Assembly (NCBI GenBank): GCA_023428185.1
Contig: JAEYYZ010000042.1
Location: 1 to 5,664, forward strand
Source of the DNA: Actinomycetes bacterium
Lineage (GTDB): Bacteria > Actinomycetota > Actinomycetes > Actinomycetales > Demequinaceae
DNA: 5,664 bases
Reading direction: 5' to 3'
Below, piece after piece: positions 1-4,871 of the stretch. The first letter of the stretch is position 1. The number at the start of each line of letters is the position of its first letter. The notes under the pieces are model-generated. The model saw nothing but the letters and a program-made list of their open reading frames with translations. It made no database searches and had not been told where the DNA came from. The position numbers and the translations under genes are program-made.

Positions 1-23
1 AGCCGGCGCCAGGTGCGCGGGCG

Positions 24-752
24 GTGTTGGGCATCGGGCCACAGCAATGGGCCGATGCCTGGGCTGGCCTCAAAGCCATCGGCCCGCTCATGGTGGGCTC
101 GGCTTTGTTTGGGCTGGCCTTTGGCGCTCTGGTGCGCGTGGCGGGGATTGACCCGTTCGCGGGTGCGTTTGCCTCAGTGTCAGTGGTGGCGGGCGCGAGT
201 CAGATCGCCATGGTCGAGGCCTTACGTGCCGAGGCGCCGGCCATCATCGCGATCCTGACGGCCGTGCTCATCAACGCTCGCTTCGCGTTGTACTCGGCAG
301 CGCTTGCCCCGGTGTGGGCGGCCTTCCCGCGGCGGTGGCGGCTGGGGCTGTCGTACATCATGACGGACCAATCGGCCGTGGTGGGTTTGCGTCACGCAGA
401 CGACTACCCGGACCCGGTGCGCCGACGGTGGTTCACCTTAGGTGCCGCTCTTCCCTTTGTGGCGGTGTGGGTAGTGGGCACGGTGGTGGGCATTGCGTTG
501 GGCCCGGTGATTCCCGATGCCTGGCAAATTGGTTTCATTGTGCCGCTGATGTTCATTGCGGTGCTGGTGCCTGGTCTCAAGAGGCCCGCTGAGTTGGTGG
601 CGATTGCAGTGGCCACGGCGGTGGTGTTGGCGGCGCGAGGCCTCCCATTTGCTCTCAATGTGTTGGCGGCCATCATTGCGGGAATGGCTGCCGGGGCATG
701 GTGGGACACCATCGCCGAGAAGCGTGCTGCGCGGCGGGAGTCGACACCGTGA
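24..752 (+). CDS. azlC: AzlC-family branched-chain amino acid exporter, large subunit (5' end uncertain)
   Basis: Integral membrane protein of the AzlC/YgaZ family, the large subunit of a two-component exporter of branched-chain amino acids and analogues. From the GTG used here it has 242 residues, about the usual family length. Family-like signatures are GASQ (57-60) after the first hydrophobic pair, LINARFALY (82-90), and TDQSAV (114-119), the counterpart of the family's TDE/TDQ motif. Hydrophobic segments lie near 18-40, 47-66, 72-98, 138-160, 165-184, 190-203 and 208-226. The GTG at 24 has AGGTG at 11-15 with an 8-nt spacer, but the frame is open to the window edge, so the true start could be further left. 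It overlaps the downstream AzlD-type gene by 4 nt (GTGA), the normal paired arrangement. Family assignment is good; substrate is known only by family. Confidence 0.85.
   Translation: MLGIGPQQWADAWAGLKAIGPLMVGSALFGLAFGALVRVAGIDPFAGAFASVSVVAGASQIAMVEALRAEAPAIIAILTAVLINARFALYSAALAPVWAAFPRRWRLGLSYIMTDQSAVVGLRHADDYPDPVRRRWFTLGAALPFVAVWVVGTVVGIALGPVIPDAWQIGFIVPLMFIAVLVPGLKRPAELVAIAVATAVVLAARGLPFALNVLAAIIAGMAAGAWWDTIAEKRAARRESTP
30..59. repeat. Inverted repeat GGCATCGG...CCGATGCC in the 5' part of azlC
   Basis: GGCATCGG (30-37) and CCGATGCC (52-59) are perfect eight-base arms around 14 bases; with one mismatch the arms extend to 11 bases (30-40 and 49-59). In the transcript it would form a hairpin just after the GTG start at 24. 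The same words recur in the palindrome at 1087-1101. It may be a chance product of GC-rich codons. Confidence 0.35.
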
Positions 753-1063
753 GCGTGTGGCTGATCTTCATTCTCGCCGGGCTGGGCACTTACCTCATCC
801 GCATTTCCGGTGTCATGTTGTTGCGGGATCCGGAGCGCATCCCCGTGCCGGTTCAACGCGCGTTGCGCATGGTGGCGCCAGCTGCCATGGGCGCGATTAT
901 TGCCAATGCCTTGTTCCTCGATCAGGGTCAGTGGCGCGAGTTGGGCGCGTGGCATGTGGCTGCGGCCGTGGCCGTTGGGGTGGCGATATGGCGCCGCTCC
1001 CAGGGGTGGTCGATGCTCGCCGGAGCGCTTGCGTTTGCGGTGCTCTTGGCATCGGGGATGTAA
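749..1063 (+). CDS. azlD: AzlD-family branched-chain amino acid exporter, small subunit
   Basis: Small hydrophobic protein of 104 residues, typical for AzlD/YgaH, the partner of AzlC in export of branched-chain amino acids. It begins MSVWLIFILAGLGTYLIRIS and has about four hydrophobic segments (near 3-22, 37-55, 65-80 and 85-103). An arginine in the first segment (R18) followed by a loop and an RALRMVAPAAMGAIIANAL stretch matches the family layout. The GTG start is chosen because it overlaps the AzlC stop in a GTGA junction and has GGGAG at 736-740 with an 8-nt spacer. An in-frame ATG at 698 would add 17 residues inside azlC and has no comparable site. The overlap implies translational coupling, and the two products are expected to work as a complex. 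No clear terminator follows. Confidence 0.82.
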   Translation: MSVWLIFILAGLGTYLIRISGVMLLRDPERIPVPVQRALRMVAPAAMGAIIANALFLDQGQWRELGAWHVAAAVAVGVAIWRRSQGWSMLAGALAFAVLLASGM

Positions 1064-1086
1064 CGATCCGTTCGCGGCGTTCACAA

Positions 1087-1101
1087 GCATCGGGCCGATG
1101 C
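1087..1101. repeat. 15-bp odd-centred palindrome GCATCGG-G-CCGATGC
   Basis: Seven-base arms GCATCGG (1087-1093) and CCGATGC (1095-1101) flank a single G. The same 10-mers, GCATCGGGCC and GGGCCGATGC, also occur as an inverted pair at 31-40 and 49-58 in the 5' part of azlC. As RNA it would form only a five-pair stem with a five-base loop and has no T-run, so it is not a convincing terminator. It could be a protein-binding site, or simply chance in GC-rich DNA. Confidence 0.4.
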
Positions 1102-1193
1102 GTGGGTCACTAGACCGGTATCTACCAGGTATTTCAATGAGTTCGGCGGCCAGATTCACGCCATCCGGAACGTTTCGATAGTGAACGGATTCC

Positions 1194-1205
1194 TGACGCG
1201 CGTCA
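1194..1205. promoter_or_regulatory. Perfect 12-bp palindrome, candidate operator of the importer operon
   Basis: TGACGCGCGTCA reads identically on both strands and lies 8 bases upstream of the TTGACA element. Its position, centred about 50 bases before the likely transcription start, suits a dimeric regulator. The TGA..CGCG..TCA form resembles, as I recall it, the TGATTCGCG-containing palindrome bound by E. coli PaaX. A PaaX-family gene closes this same operon, so autoregulation through this site is a reasonable inference, not a demonstrated fact. GTCAC/GTGAC half-site-like words recur at 1202-1206, 1232-1236 and 1250-1254. Confidence 0.5.
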
Positions 1206-1213
1206 CAAAAGTC

Positions 1214-1243
1214 TTGACAATCGCGCCCGCCGTGACACACCAT
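1214..1243 (+). promoter_or_regulatory. Candidate promoter of the ABC importer operon
   Basis: A perfect -35 consensus TTGACA at 1214-1219 is followed, after 18 bases, by CACCAT at 1238-1243 as the best -10 candidate. That -10 matches TATAAT at only three of six positions, though weak -10 elements are common in GC-rich bacteria. Transcription would start near 1250 and leave an untranslated leader of about 107 bases before the ATG at 1357. The -35 is the strong part of the call; the -10 and exact start are uncertain. Confidence 0.45.
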
Positions 1244-1247
1244 GTGT
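1235..1247. promoter_or_regulatory. Inverted repeat ACACA-CCA-TGTGT over the -10 region
   Basis: Arms ACACA (1235-1239) and TGTGT (1243-1247) are separated by CCA and cover the proposed -10 element. A bound protein here would block RNA polymerase, so it is a possible repressor site. The outer words GTGAC (1232-1236) and GTCAC (1250-1254) also form an inverted pair, but with a centre two bases to the right. The short arms make chance a real possibility. Confidence 0.3.
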
Positions 1248-1260
1248 TCGTCACCACGAA
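1247..1260. promoter_or_regulatory. Inverted repeat TTCGT-CACC-ACGAA at the likely transcript start
   Basis: Five-base arms TTCGT (1247-1251) and ACGAA (1256-1260) flank CACC. It lies at or just after the predicted transcription start, so it could be an operator half in DNA or a small 5' hairpin protecting the transcript. It is short and may be fortuitous. Confidence 0.3.
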
Positions 1261-1282
1261 GAAGTGCCGACAAGGACTAGCC

Positions 1283-1352
1283 AAGCCATTCCCTCAGGGG
1301 CAAAGCCGGTCACCTCGTGGTGGTGCTCCAGTAACCACAGGGAACGAGGCTT
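1283..1352 (+). promoter_or_regulatory. Structured 5' leader that can sequester the ribosome binding site; candidate cis-regulatory RNA
   Basis: Within the leader, AAGCC (1283-1287) pairs with GGCTT (1348-1352) and TTCCCT (1289-1294) pairs with AGGGAA (1339-1344). This gives an 11-pair closing stem with a small internal loop (A1288 against C1345-A1347). The 3' arm contains part of the GAGG ribosome binding site at 1346-1349. Inside, GTGGT (1317-1321) pairs with ACCAC (1334-1338), stacking directly on the closing stem, and GGC-AAA-GCC (1299-1307) can form a small hairpin. An alternative hairpin, CCC (1291-1293) with GGG (1297-1299) around a TCA loop, is mutually exclusive with the upper closing stem and would help free the ribosome binding site. 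The layout resembles a translational riboswitch, but I recognise no known class; in particular, the TPP CUGAGA element is absent. Confidence 0.45.
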
Positions 1353-1356
1353 ATCA

Positions 1357-2352
1357 ATGAAGAAAGCTCTAGCAGCGGCATCACTGGCGATCGCCGCACT
1401 TACCTTGGCCGCATGTTCAAGTACCCCCACCGCGACTCCCACGGACTCCTCGTCTGCACCTGCACCCACGAGCGAGGCCCCCATGGAGACCTTCGACATT
1501 CGTGTCGCAGCGCTACCCATTGCCGAAACCGGCGCGTTGTGGGCAGCGATCGAAGAGGGCATCTTTGAAGACCACGGCATCAACATCGAGATTGTTCCCG
1601 CCCAGGGTGGTGCGCAGGCGATCCCTGCACTCCTGAGCGGTGACATTCAGTTCGCCATTGGCCAGCCCTTTGGCCCCTTCCGTGCCGATGCCGCAGACCT
1701 GGGCATCGTCATCATCAGCGACTACGCACAGAGCCTTGCCGACGGCAAGGATGTCAACGCGGTAGTGGCCCTGGAAAGCTCCGGTATCACCGGTCCTGCG
1801 GACCTGGAAGGCAAGCGCGTGGCCGTCAACAGCCTTGGTGCTGCCGGTGACGTGACCATCATGGAAGCCGTCCGCGCAGCGGGTGGCGACCCGAGCACCA
1901 TCCAGTTTGTGGAAGTTGCATTCCCCGACGCTCAGGCTCAGCTTGAGGCCGGGAACATCGATGCCGCATGGGTCCCGGACCCGTTCATGTCTCGCATTGC
2001 GGGCAACGGCGGTCTCATTGTTGTTCACCCCTACCAGGCCACGATTCCCGGCCTCACGGTGTTGACCAACATCACCACTCAGGACACGATCGACAACAAC
2101 CCGCAGCTAGTGGCGCAGTACTCCGCCGCTATGGCTGAGGCGCTCGAGTTTGCCGCTAACAACGAGCAAGCCGTGCGTGACGCGATCGCTAAGAACCTGG
2201 AGATCCCGGCGGAAGCCGCTGCCGGAATCACGCTGCCTACCTTCAACTCGCAAATCAAGGTCGCTGACCTTGAAGCTCTTGCGGGTCTTGCGGTGGAGTT
2301 TGGTGTCCTTGAGGGACAGCCCAACTTTGGTCGCCTGGTCCAGCAGCAGTAA
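1357..2352 (+). CDS. ABC importer substrate-binding lipoprotein, SsuA/TauA/NMT1-THI5-like
   Basis: Predicted extracytoplasmic solute receptor of 331 residues for the importer encoded downstream. The N-terminus MKKALAAASLAIAALTLAAC is a lipoprotein signal: two lysines, a hydrophobic core and the lipobox LAAC with Cys20 as the lipidated residue. A Ser/Thr/Pro-rich tether covers about 21-45. The mature domain starts near 47 (FDIRVAALP) and shows the family pattern: ALWAAIEEGIFEDHGINIEIVPAQGG (60-85), a LLSGDIQFAIG turn (92-102), LEGKRVAVNSLG (150-161) and AGNIDAAWVPDPF (198-210). ATG 1357 is chosen because GAGG at 1346-1349 lies 7 nt upstream and the signal peptide begins there; an in-frame start at 1264 would bury it. 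Family members bind sulfonates, taurine, nitrate, pyrimidine precursors, riboflavin or aromatic acids, and the ligand here cannot be read from sequence. It is separated from the first permease by a strong hairpin. Confidence 0.88.
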   Translation: MKKALAAASLAIAALTLAACSSTPTATPTDSSSAPAPTSEAPMETFDIRVAALPIAETGALWAAIEEGIFEDHGINIEIVPAQGGAQAIPALLSGDIQFAIGQPFGPFRADAADLGIVIISDYAQSLADGKDVNAVVALESSGITGPADLEGKRVAVNSLGAAGDVTIMEAVRAAGGDPSTIQFVEVAFPDAQAQLEAGNIDAAWVPDPFMSRIAGNGGLIVVHPYQATIPGLTVLTNITTQDTIDNNPQLVAQYSAAMAEALEFAANNEQAVRDAIAKNLEIPAEAAAGITLPTFNSQIKVADLEALAGLAVEFGVLEGQPNFGRLVQQQ

Positions 2353-2362
2353 GTAGCACGAG

Positions 2363-2396
2363 CGGCGGGGCGCCTCGGTATCAAGGCGCCCCGCCG
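2363..2396 (+). terminator. Strong intra-operon GC hairpin between binding-protein and permease genes
   Basis: A perfect 13-bp stem pairs 2363-2375 (CGGCGGGGCGCCT) with 2384-2396 (AGGCGCCCCGCCG) around an eight-base loop, CGGTATCA. It begins 10 bases after the binding-protein stop. The sequence after it, TTGCTTTC, is only a weak T-tract. It is best read as a partial terminator or as a 3' stabilising hairpin, leaving more mRNA for the binding protein than for the membrane parts, as in other binding-protein operons. A complete terminator is also possible, but I see no clear new promoter in the 35 bases before the next gene. Confidence 0.8.
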
Positions 2397-2431
2397 TTGC
2401 TTTCCCCAGACCTACGATGTGACAGGAAGAC

Positions 2432-3250
2432 ATGGCACTGATCAACTCCCCCAGTCCGCGCACGTGGAGCAACTGGCGCACGTGGCGTCAGACAGTGCTG
2501 GGCCTGACCGGCGTGGTGGGGTTCCTGGTGATCTGGCAACTCGTTCCCACGCTGGGAATTGTTGATGCGCGGTTCTTGCCTTACGCCACGGACACGCTGG
2601 CGCAACTTGCCTCCGAGGCCCGTACCGGGGATTTCTGGGTCGATGTGCGCGACACGATGACTTCATGGGCTCTGGGCCTGGTCATTGCTACCGCGCTCGC
2701 CGTAGTACTGGGAACCATCATTGGACTCGTACCCTTCTTGCGCCGCGCGACTCACACCATGGTGGAGTTCTTGCGCCCCATCCCGTCAGTGGCGCTCATC
2801 CCTTTGGCCATCCTCCTGTACGGATACCGGATTCAGGCCGCGCTCCTCATCATCGTCTTCGCCGCCTTCTGGCAGGTCTTCATCCAAGTGCTGTACGGCG
2901 TAGCCGATGTCGATGCCGTGGCCCGCGACACCGCCCGCAGCTTTGGACTCTCGCGCGCCTCGCGCTTCAAGAACTTGGTGTTCCCCACCACGTTGCCGTA
3001 CCTCATGACAGGCGTGCGCCTGGCAGCGGCGGTAGCCCTCATCTTGGCGGTCACTGCAGAAATGACCATCAGCAACCCCGGCATCGGCCGGAGCATTGTG
3101 TTGGCTCATTCCAACGGCAACTTTGTCCAGTTGTACGCCTTGGTGATCACGACTGGCCTGCTGGGCCTGGGCGTCAACATCGTCTTCCGCATGATTGAAC
3201 GCCGCGCGTTGTCCTGGCACCAATCCGTACGAGGGGAGGCGGTCCAATGA
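2432..3250 (+). CDS. ABC importer permease subunit 1 (SsuC/TauC-like, BPD_transp_1)
   Basis: Membrane subunit of 272 residues, normal length for SsuC/TauC/NrtB-type permeases. Hydrophobic segments lie near 23-41, 78-101, 117-131, 135-155, 191-212 and 232-253. A LRPIPSVALIPLAILLYG stretch (114-131) is typical of this permease class. The cytoplasmic coupling (EAA) loop is at about 164-187, ARDTARSFGLSRASRFKNLVFP, with the conserved Gly at 172; this loop docks on the ATPase. ATG 2432 is preceded by AGGAAG (2424-2429), rather close to the start. The gene ends in an ATGA overlap with permease 2. Because it clearly differs from permease 2, a heterodimeric channel is expected. Its substrate is that of the operon's binding protein and is unknown. 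Confidence 0.88.
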   Translation: MALINSPSPRTWSNWRTWRQTVLGLTGVVGFLVIWQLVPTLGIVDARFLPYATDTLAQLASEARTGDFWVDVRDTMTSWALGLVIATALAVVLGTIIGLVPFLRRATHTMVEFLRPIPSVALIPLAILLYGYRIQAALLIIVFAAFWQVFIQVLYGVADVDAVARDTARSFGLSRASRFKNLVFPTTLPYLMTGVRLAAAVALILAVTAEMTISNPGIGRSIVLAHSNGNFVQLYALVITTGLLGLGVNIVFRMIERRALSWHQSVRGEAVQ

Positions 3251-4077
3251 GCACCACTTCCGCGTCTACGGAAACCCGCGTGGGCCCCAAGGGCCCCGGT
3301 CTCTGGGCTCGACTGGGCTCCAACTTCTTGTACTCACTGGGCCTGCCACTGCTGGTGCTCGCCGCCTGGGCTCTGTGGACCACGGCTTCGCCACAGAAGT
3401 TCTTCCCGAGCCCGTTCAAGGTCTACGACGCCTTTGTGGACACCTGGGTGGGCCCGCTATTTGTGACCGACGTGCTCCCCAGCCTCATGCGCTTGGGCTT
3501 TGGAATCTTGTTCTCGATCATCATCGGCATTGGCGTGGGCACCTTGGTGGGCCTGGTGCGGTGGTTGCGCGAGCTGGTTGAGCCGATGTTCGAGTTCTTC
3601 CGCGCCATTCCCCCGCCCGTGATGATCCCCGTCATTGCCGTGATACTTGGACCCACGGACACCATGAAGATCACGGTGATTGTGTTGGGCGCCCTATGGC
3701 CGATTCTGCTCAACACCATCGAGGGCGTGCGTGGTACTGACTCCGTCATGAAAGACACCGCACGTTCCTTTGGAATGACGTGGAGTCAGCGATTGCGCTA
3801 CCTGGTGTTGCCCGCAGCCAACCCGCGCATCATGACCGGTGTGCGGCAAGCCATGGCTATCGCCCTCATCTTGATGGTGATCTCGGAAATGTTCTACGGA
3901 TCCTCGGGATTCGGTTACCAAATCGTCTATTTCCAGCGCAACTACCTTGTCGCTCAAATGTGGAGTGGCATCGTGCTGCTGGGCCTGGTGGGCGTGTTGC
4001 TCGCCACCATCTTTGGGTTCGTTGAGCGACGAATCCTCAAGTGGTACCACGGAGTCAAGGAGGTTGAGCGTGGCTGA
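3247..4077 (+). CDS. ABC importer permease subunit 2 (SsuC/TauC-like, BPD_transp_1)
   Basis: Second membrane subunit, 276 residues. A hydrophilic Ser/Thr-rich N-terminus (1-20) precedes hydrophobic segments near 27-46, 82-105, 121-135, 140-156, 198-215 and 238-259. RAIPPPVMIPVIAVILG (119-135) is the counterpart of RPIPSVALIPLAILLYG in permease 1. The EAA loop is at about 168-189, MKDTARSFGMTWSQRLRYLVLP, with Gly176. ATG 3247 overlaps the permease 1 stop (ATGA) and has GGAGG at 3235-3239 with a 7-nt spacer. Its 3' end overlaps the ATPase gene by 8 nt, so all three are probably translationally coupled. The two permeases share architecture and local motifs but not close sequence, which points to an old duplication and a heterodimeric pore. 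Confidence 0.88.
   Translation: MSTTSASTETRVGPKGPGLWARLGSNFLYSLGLPLLVLAAWALWTTASPQKFFPSPFKVYDAFVDTWVGPLFVTDVLPSLMRLGFGILFSIIIGIGVGTLVGLVRWLRELVEPMFEFFRAIPPPVMIPVIAVILGPTDTMKITVIVLGALWPILLNTIEGVRGTDSVMKDTARSFGMTWSQRLRYLVLPAANPRIMTGVRQAMAIALILMVISEMFYGSSGFGYQIVYFQRNYLVAQMWSGIVLLGLVGVLLATIFGFVERRILKWYHGVKEVERG
4057..4063 (+). promoter_or_regulatory. Ribosome binding site that fixes the ATPase start
   Basis: AAGGAGG, a near-perfect Shine-Dalgarno sequence, lies inside the 3' end of permease 2 and is followed after 6 nt by the GTG at 4070. This decides the ATPase start over in-frame candidates further upstream, which would lie deep in the permease gene. Confidence 0.8.
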
Positions 4078-4870
4078 AACACTGCTGAGCGTCGAGAACC
4101 TGAAGAAGGTTTACGACTCGTCCACGGGAAGCGTGGAGGCCATTGCGGACATCACCTTCACCACCGCTCCCGGAGAACTGGTGTGCATTGTGGGTCCCTC
4201 CGGTTGCGGAAAGACCACGCTGCTCAAGTGCATAGCGGGACTGCTGACGCCCACCGCGGGCACCGTGGTGCTCCATGGCAAGCAAGTGACCGCACCGCCG
4301 CCCAATATGGCGCTGGTGTTCCAGGAGTATGGGCGCAGCCTGTACCCGTGGCTCACGGTGCGCGGCAACGTGGAGCTCCCGCTCAAGCACAAGAAGATGT
4401 CCCGGGAGGAGCGCCACCAACTGGTGGAGGACGCCATCCAGGCAGTGGGACTTGGGCACGCAGACAAGAGTTACCCGTGGCAACTTTCCGGTGGCATGCA
4501 GCAGCGCGTCGCCATTGCCCGTGCCGTGGCGTACCAGCCGGAGGTGCTCATCATGGATGAGCCCTTTGCTGCCGTGGACGCTCAAACCCGCGCGGACCTC
4601 GAGGACCTGGTACGTGCCCTGCACCGCGACCGCGGCATGTCCATCCTGTTCGTCACCCACGACATCGACGAGTCCGTATACCTGGGCGAGCGGGTCATCG
4701 TGCTCAGCAACTCGCCCACCTGGGTGCAGGAAGATCTCACCATTGACCTTCCGGCGGATCGCGACCAGATTGGTACCCGCGCGCTGCCCCGTTTCACGGA
4801 ACTGCGCACGCACGTGTATCAACAAGTCCAACGAGCCAAGCGCGGCGAGGCAGTCCGCCCCACCGCCTAA
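4070..4870 (+). CDS. ABC importer ATPase (SsuB/TauB/NrtD-like)
   Basis: Cytoplasmic ATP-hydrolysing subunit of 266 residues from GTG 4070, the usual size for the nitrate/sulfonate/taurine class. All catalytic motifs are present: Walker A GPSGCGKTT (42-50), Q-loop Gln85, signature LSGGMQQRVAIARA (139-152), Walker B VLIMDEP (159-165) with catalytic Glu164, D-loop AAVD (167-170) and H-loop His197 in VTHDIDE. It therefore looks fully active. After the Q-loop it reads FQEYGRSLYPWLTV, about two residues longer than the FQxxxLLPW form of E. coli SsuB and TauB, which may mark a separate subfamily. It overlaps permease 2 by 8 nt and ends one base before the regulator gene. One ATPase gene serves the two permeases, so it should form a homodimer. 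Confidence 0.92.
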   Translation: MAETLLSVENLKKVYDSSTGSVEAIADITFTTAPGELVCIVGPSGCGKTTLLKCIAGLLTPTAGTVVLHGKQVTAPPPNMALVFQEYGRSLYPWLTVRGNVELPLKHKKMSREERHQLVEDAIQAVGLGHADKSYPWQLSGGMQQRVAIARAVAYQPEVLIMDEPFAAVDAQTRADLEDLVRALHRDRGMSILFVTHDIDESVYLGERVIVLSNSPTWVQEDLTIDLPADRDQIGTRALPRFTELRTHVYQQVQRAKRGEAVRPTA

Positions 4871-4871
4871 C

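Larger units (their letters stand above)
1064..1356 (+). other. Intergenic control region between azlD and the ABC importer operon
   Basis: This 293-base gap carries no convincing gene on either strand; the open frames crossing it lack ribosome binding sites and family resemblance. Its left half (1064-1190) shows short inverted repeats: ATCCGTTC at 1066-1073 against GAACGGAT at 1183-1190, and GCATCGG/CCGATGC around 1094. Its right half holds a perfect palindrome, a TTGACA element, two further inverted repeats and a foldable leader, each listed separately. It is read as the promoter and 5' leader of the operon starting at 1357. No clear azlCD terminator is visible, so read-through from upstream is possible. 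Confidence 0.7.

Noticed and set aside
1087..1101. Terminator for azlCD
   Set aside because: The possible stem is only five pairs and no T-run follows.
1066..1190. Inverted pair ATCCGTTC / GAACGGAT as a long hairpin or mobile-element end
   Set aside because: Arms of eight bases separated by 109 bases, with no transposase or target duplication, are too weak to call.
404..1273. Long open frame on the minus strand across azlCD and the intergenic region
   Set aside because: It runs antisense to two well-supported membrane genes. Its product is rich in His, Arg and Gly without family resemblance, as expected for the shadow of GC-rich coding DNA.
1283..1352. TPP riboswitch, suggested by AGGGG and AGGGAA words and a THI5-like binding protein
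   Set aside because: The CUGAGA element and the GAACCUGAUC/UAAUGCC core are absent, so only a generic structured leader is claimed.
1264..1356. N-terminal extension of the binding protein from an earlier in-frame start
   Set aside because: It would put 31 residues in front of a textbook lipoprotein signal peptide, and the GAGG site is correctly spaced for ATG 1357.
4055..4831. Long minus-strand open frame antisense to the ATPase
   Set aside because: The + strand frame carries every ABC ATPase motif; the antisense product shows none and no ribosome binding site was seen.
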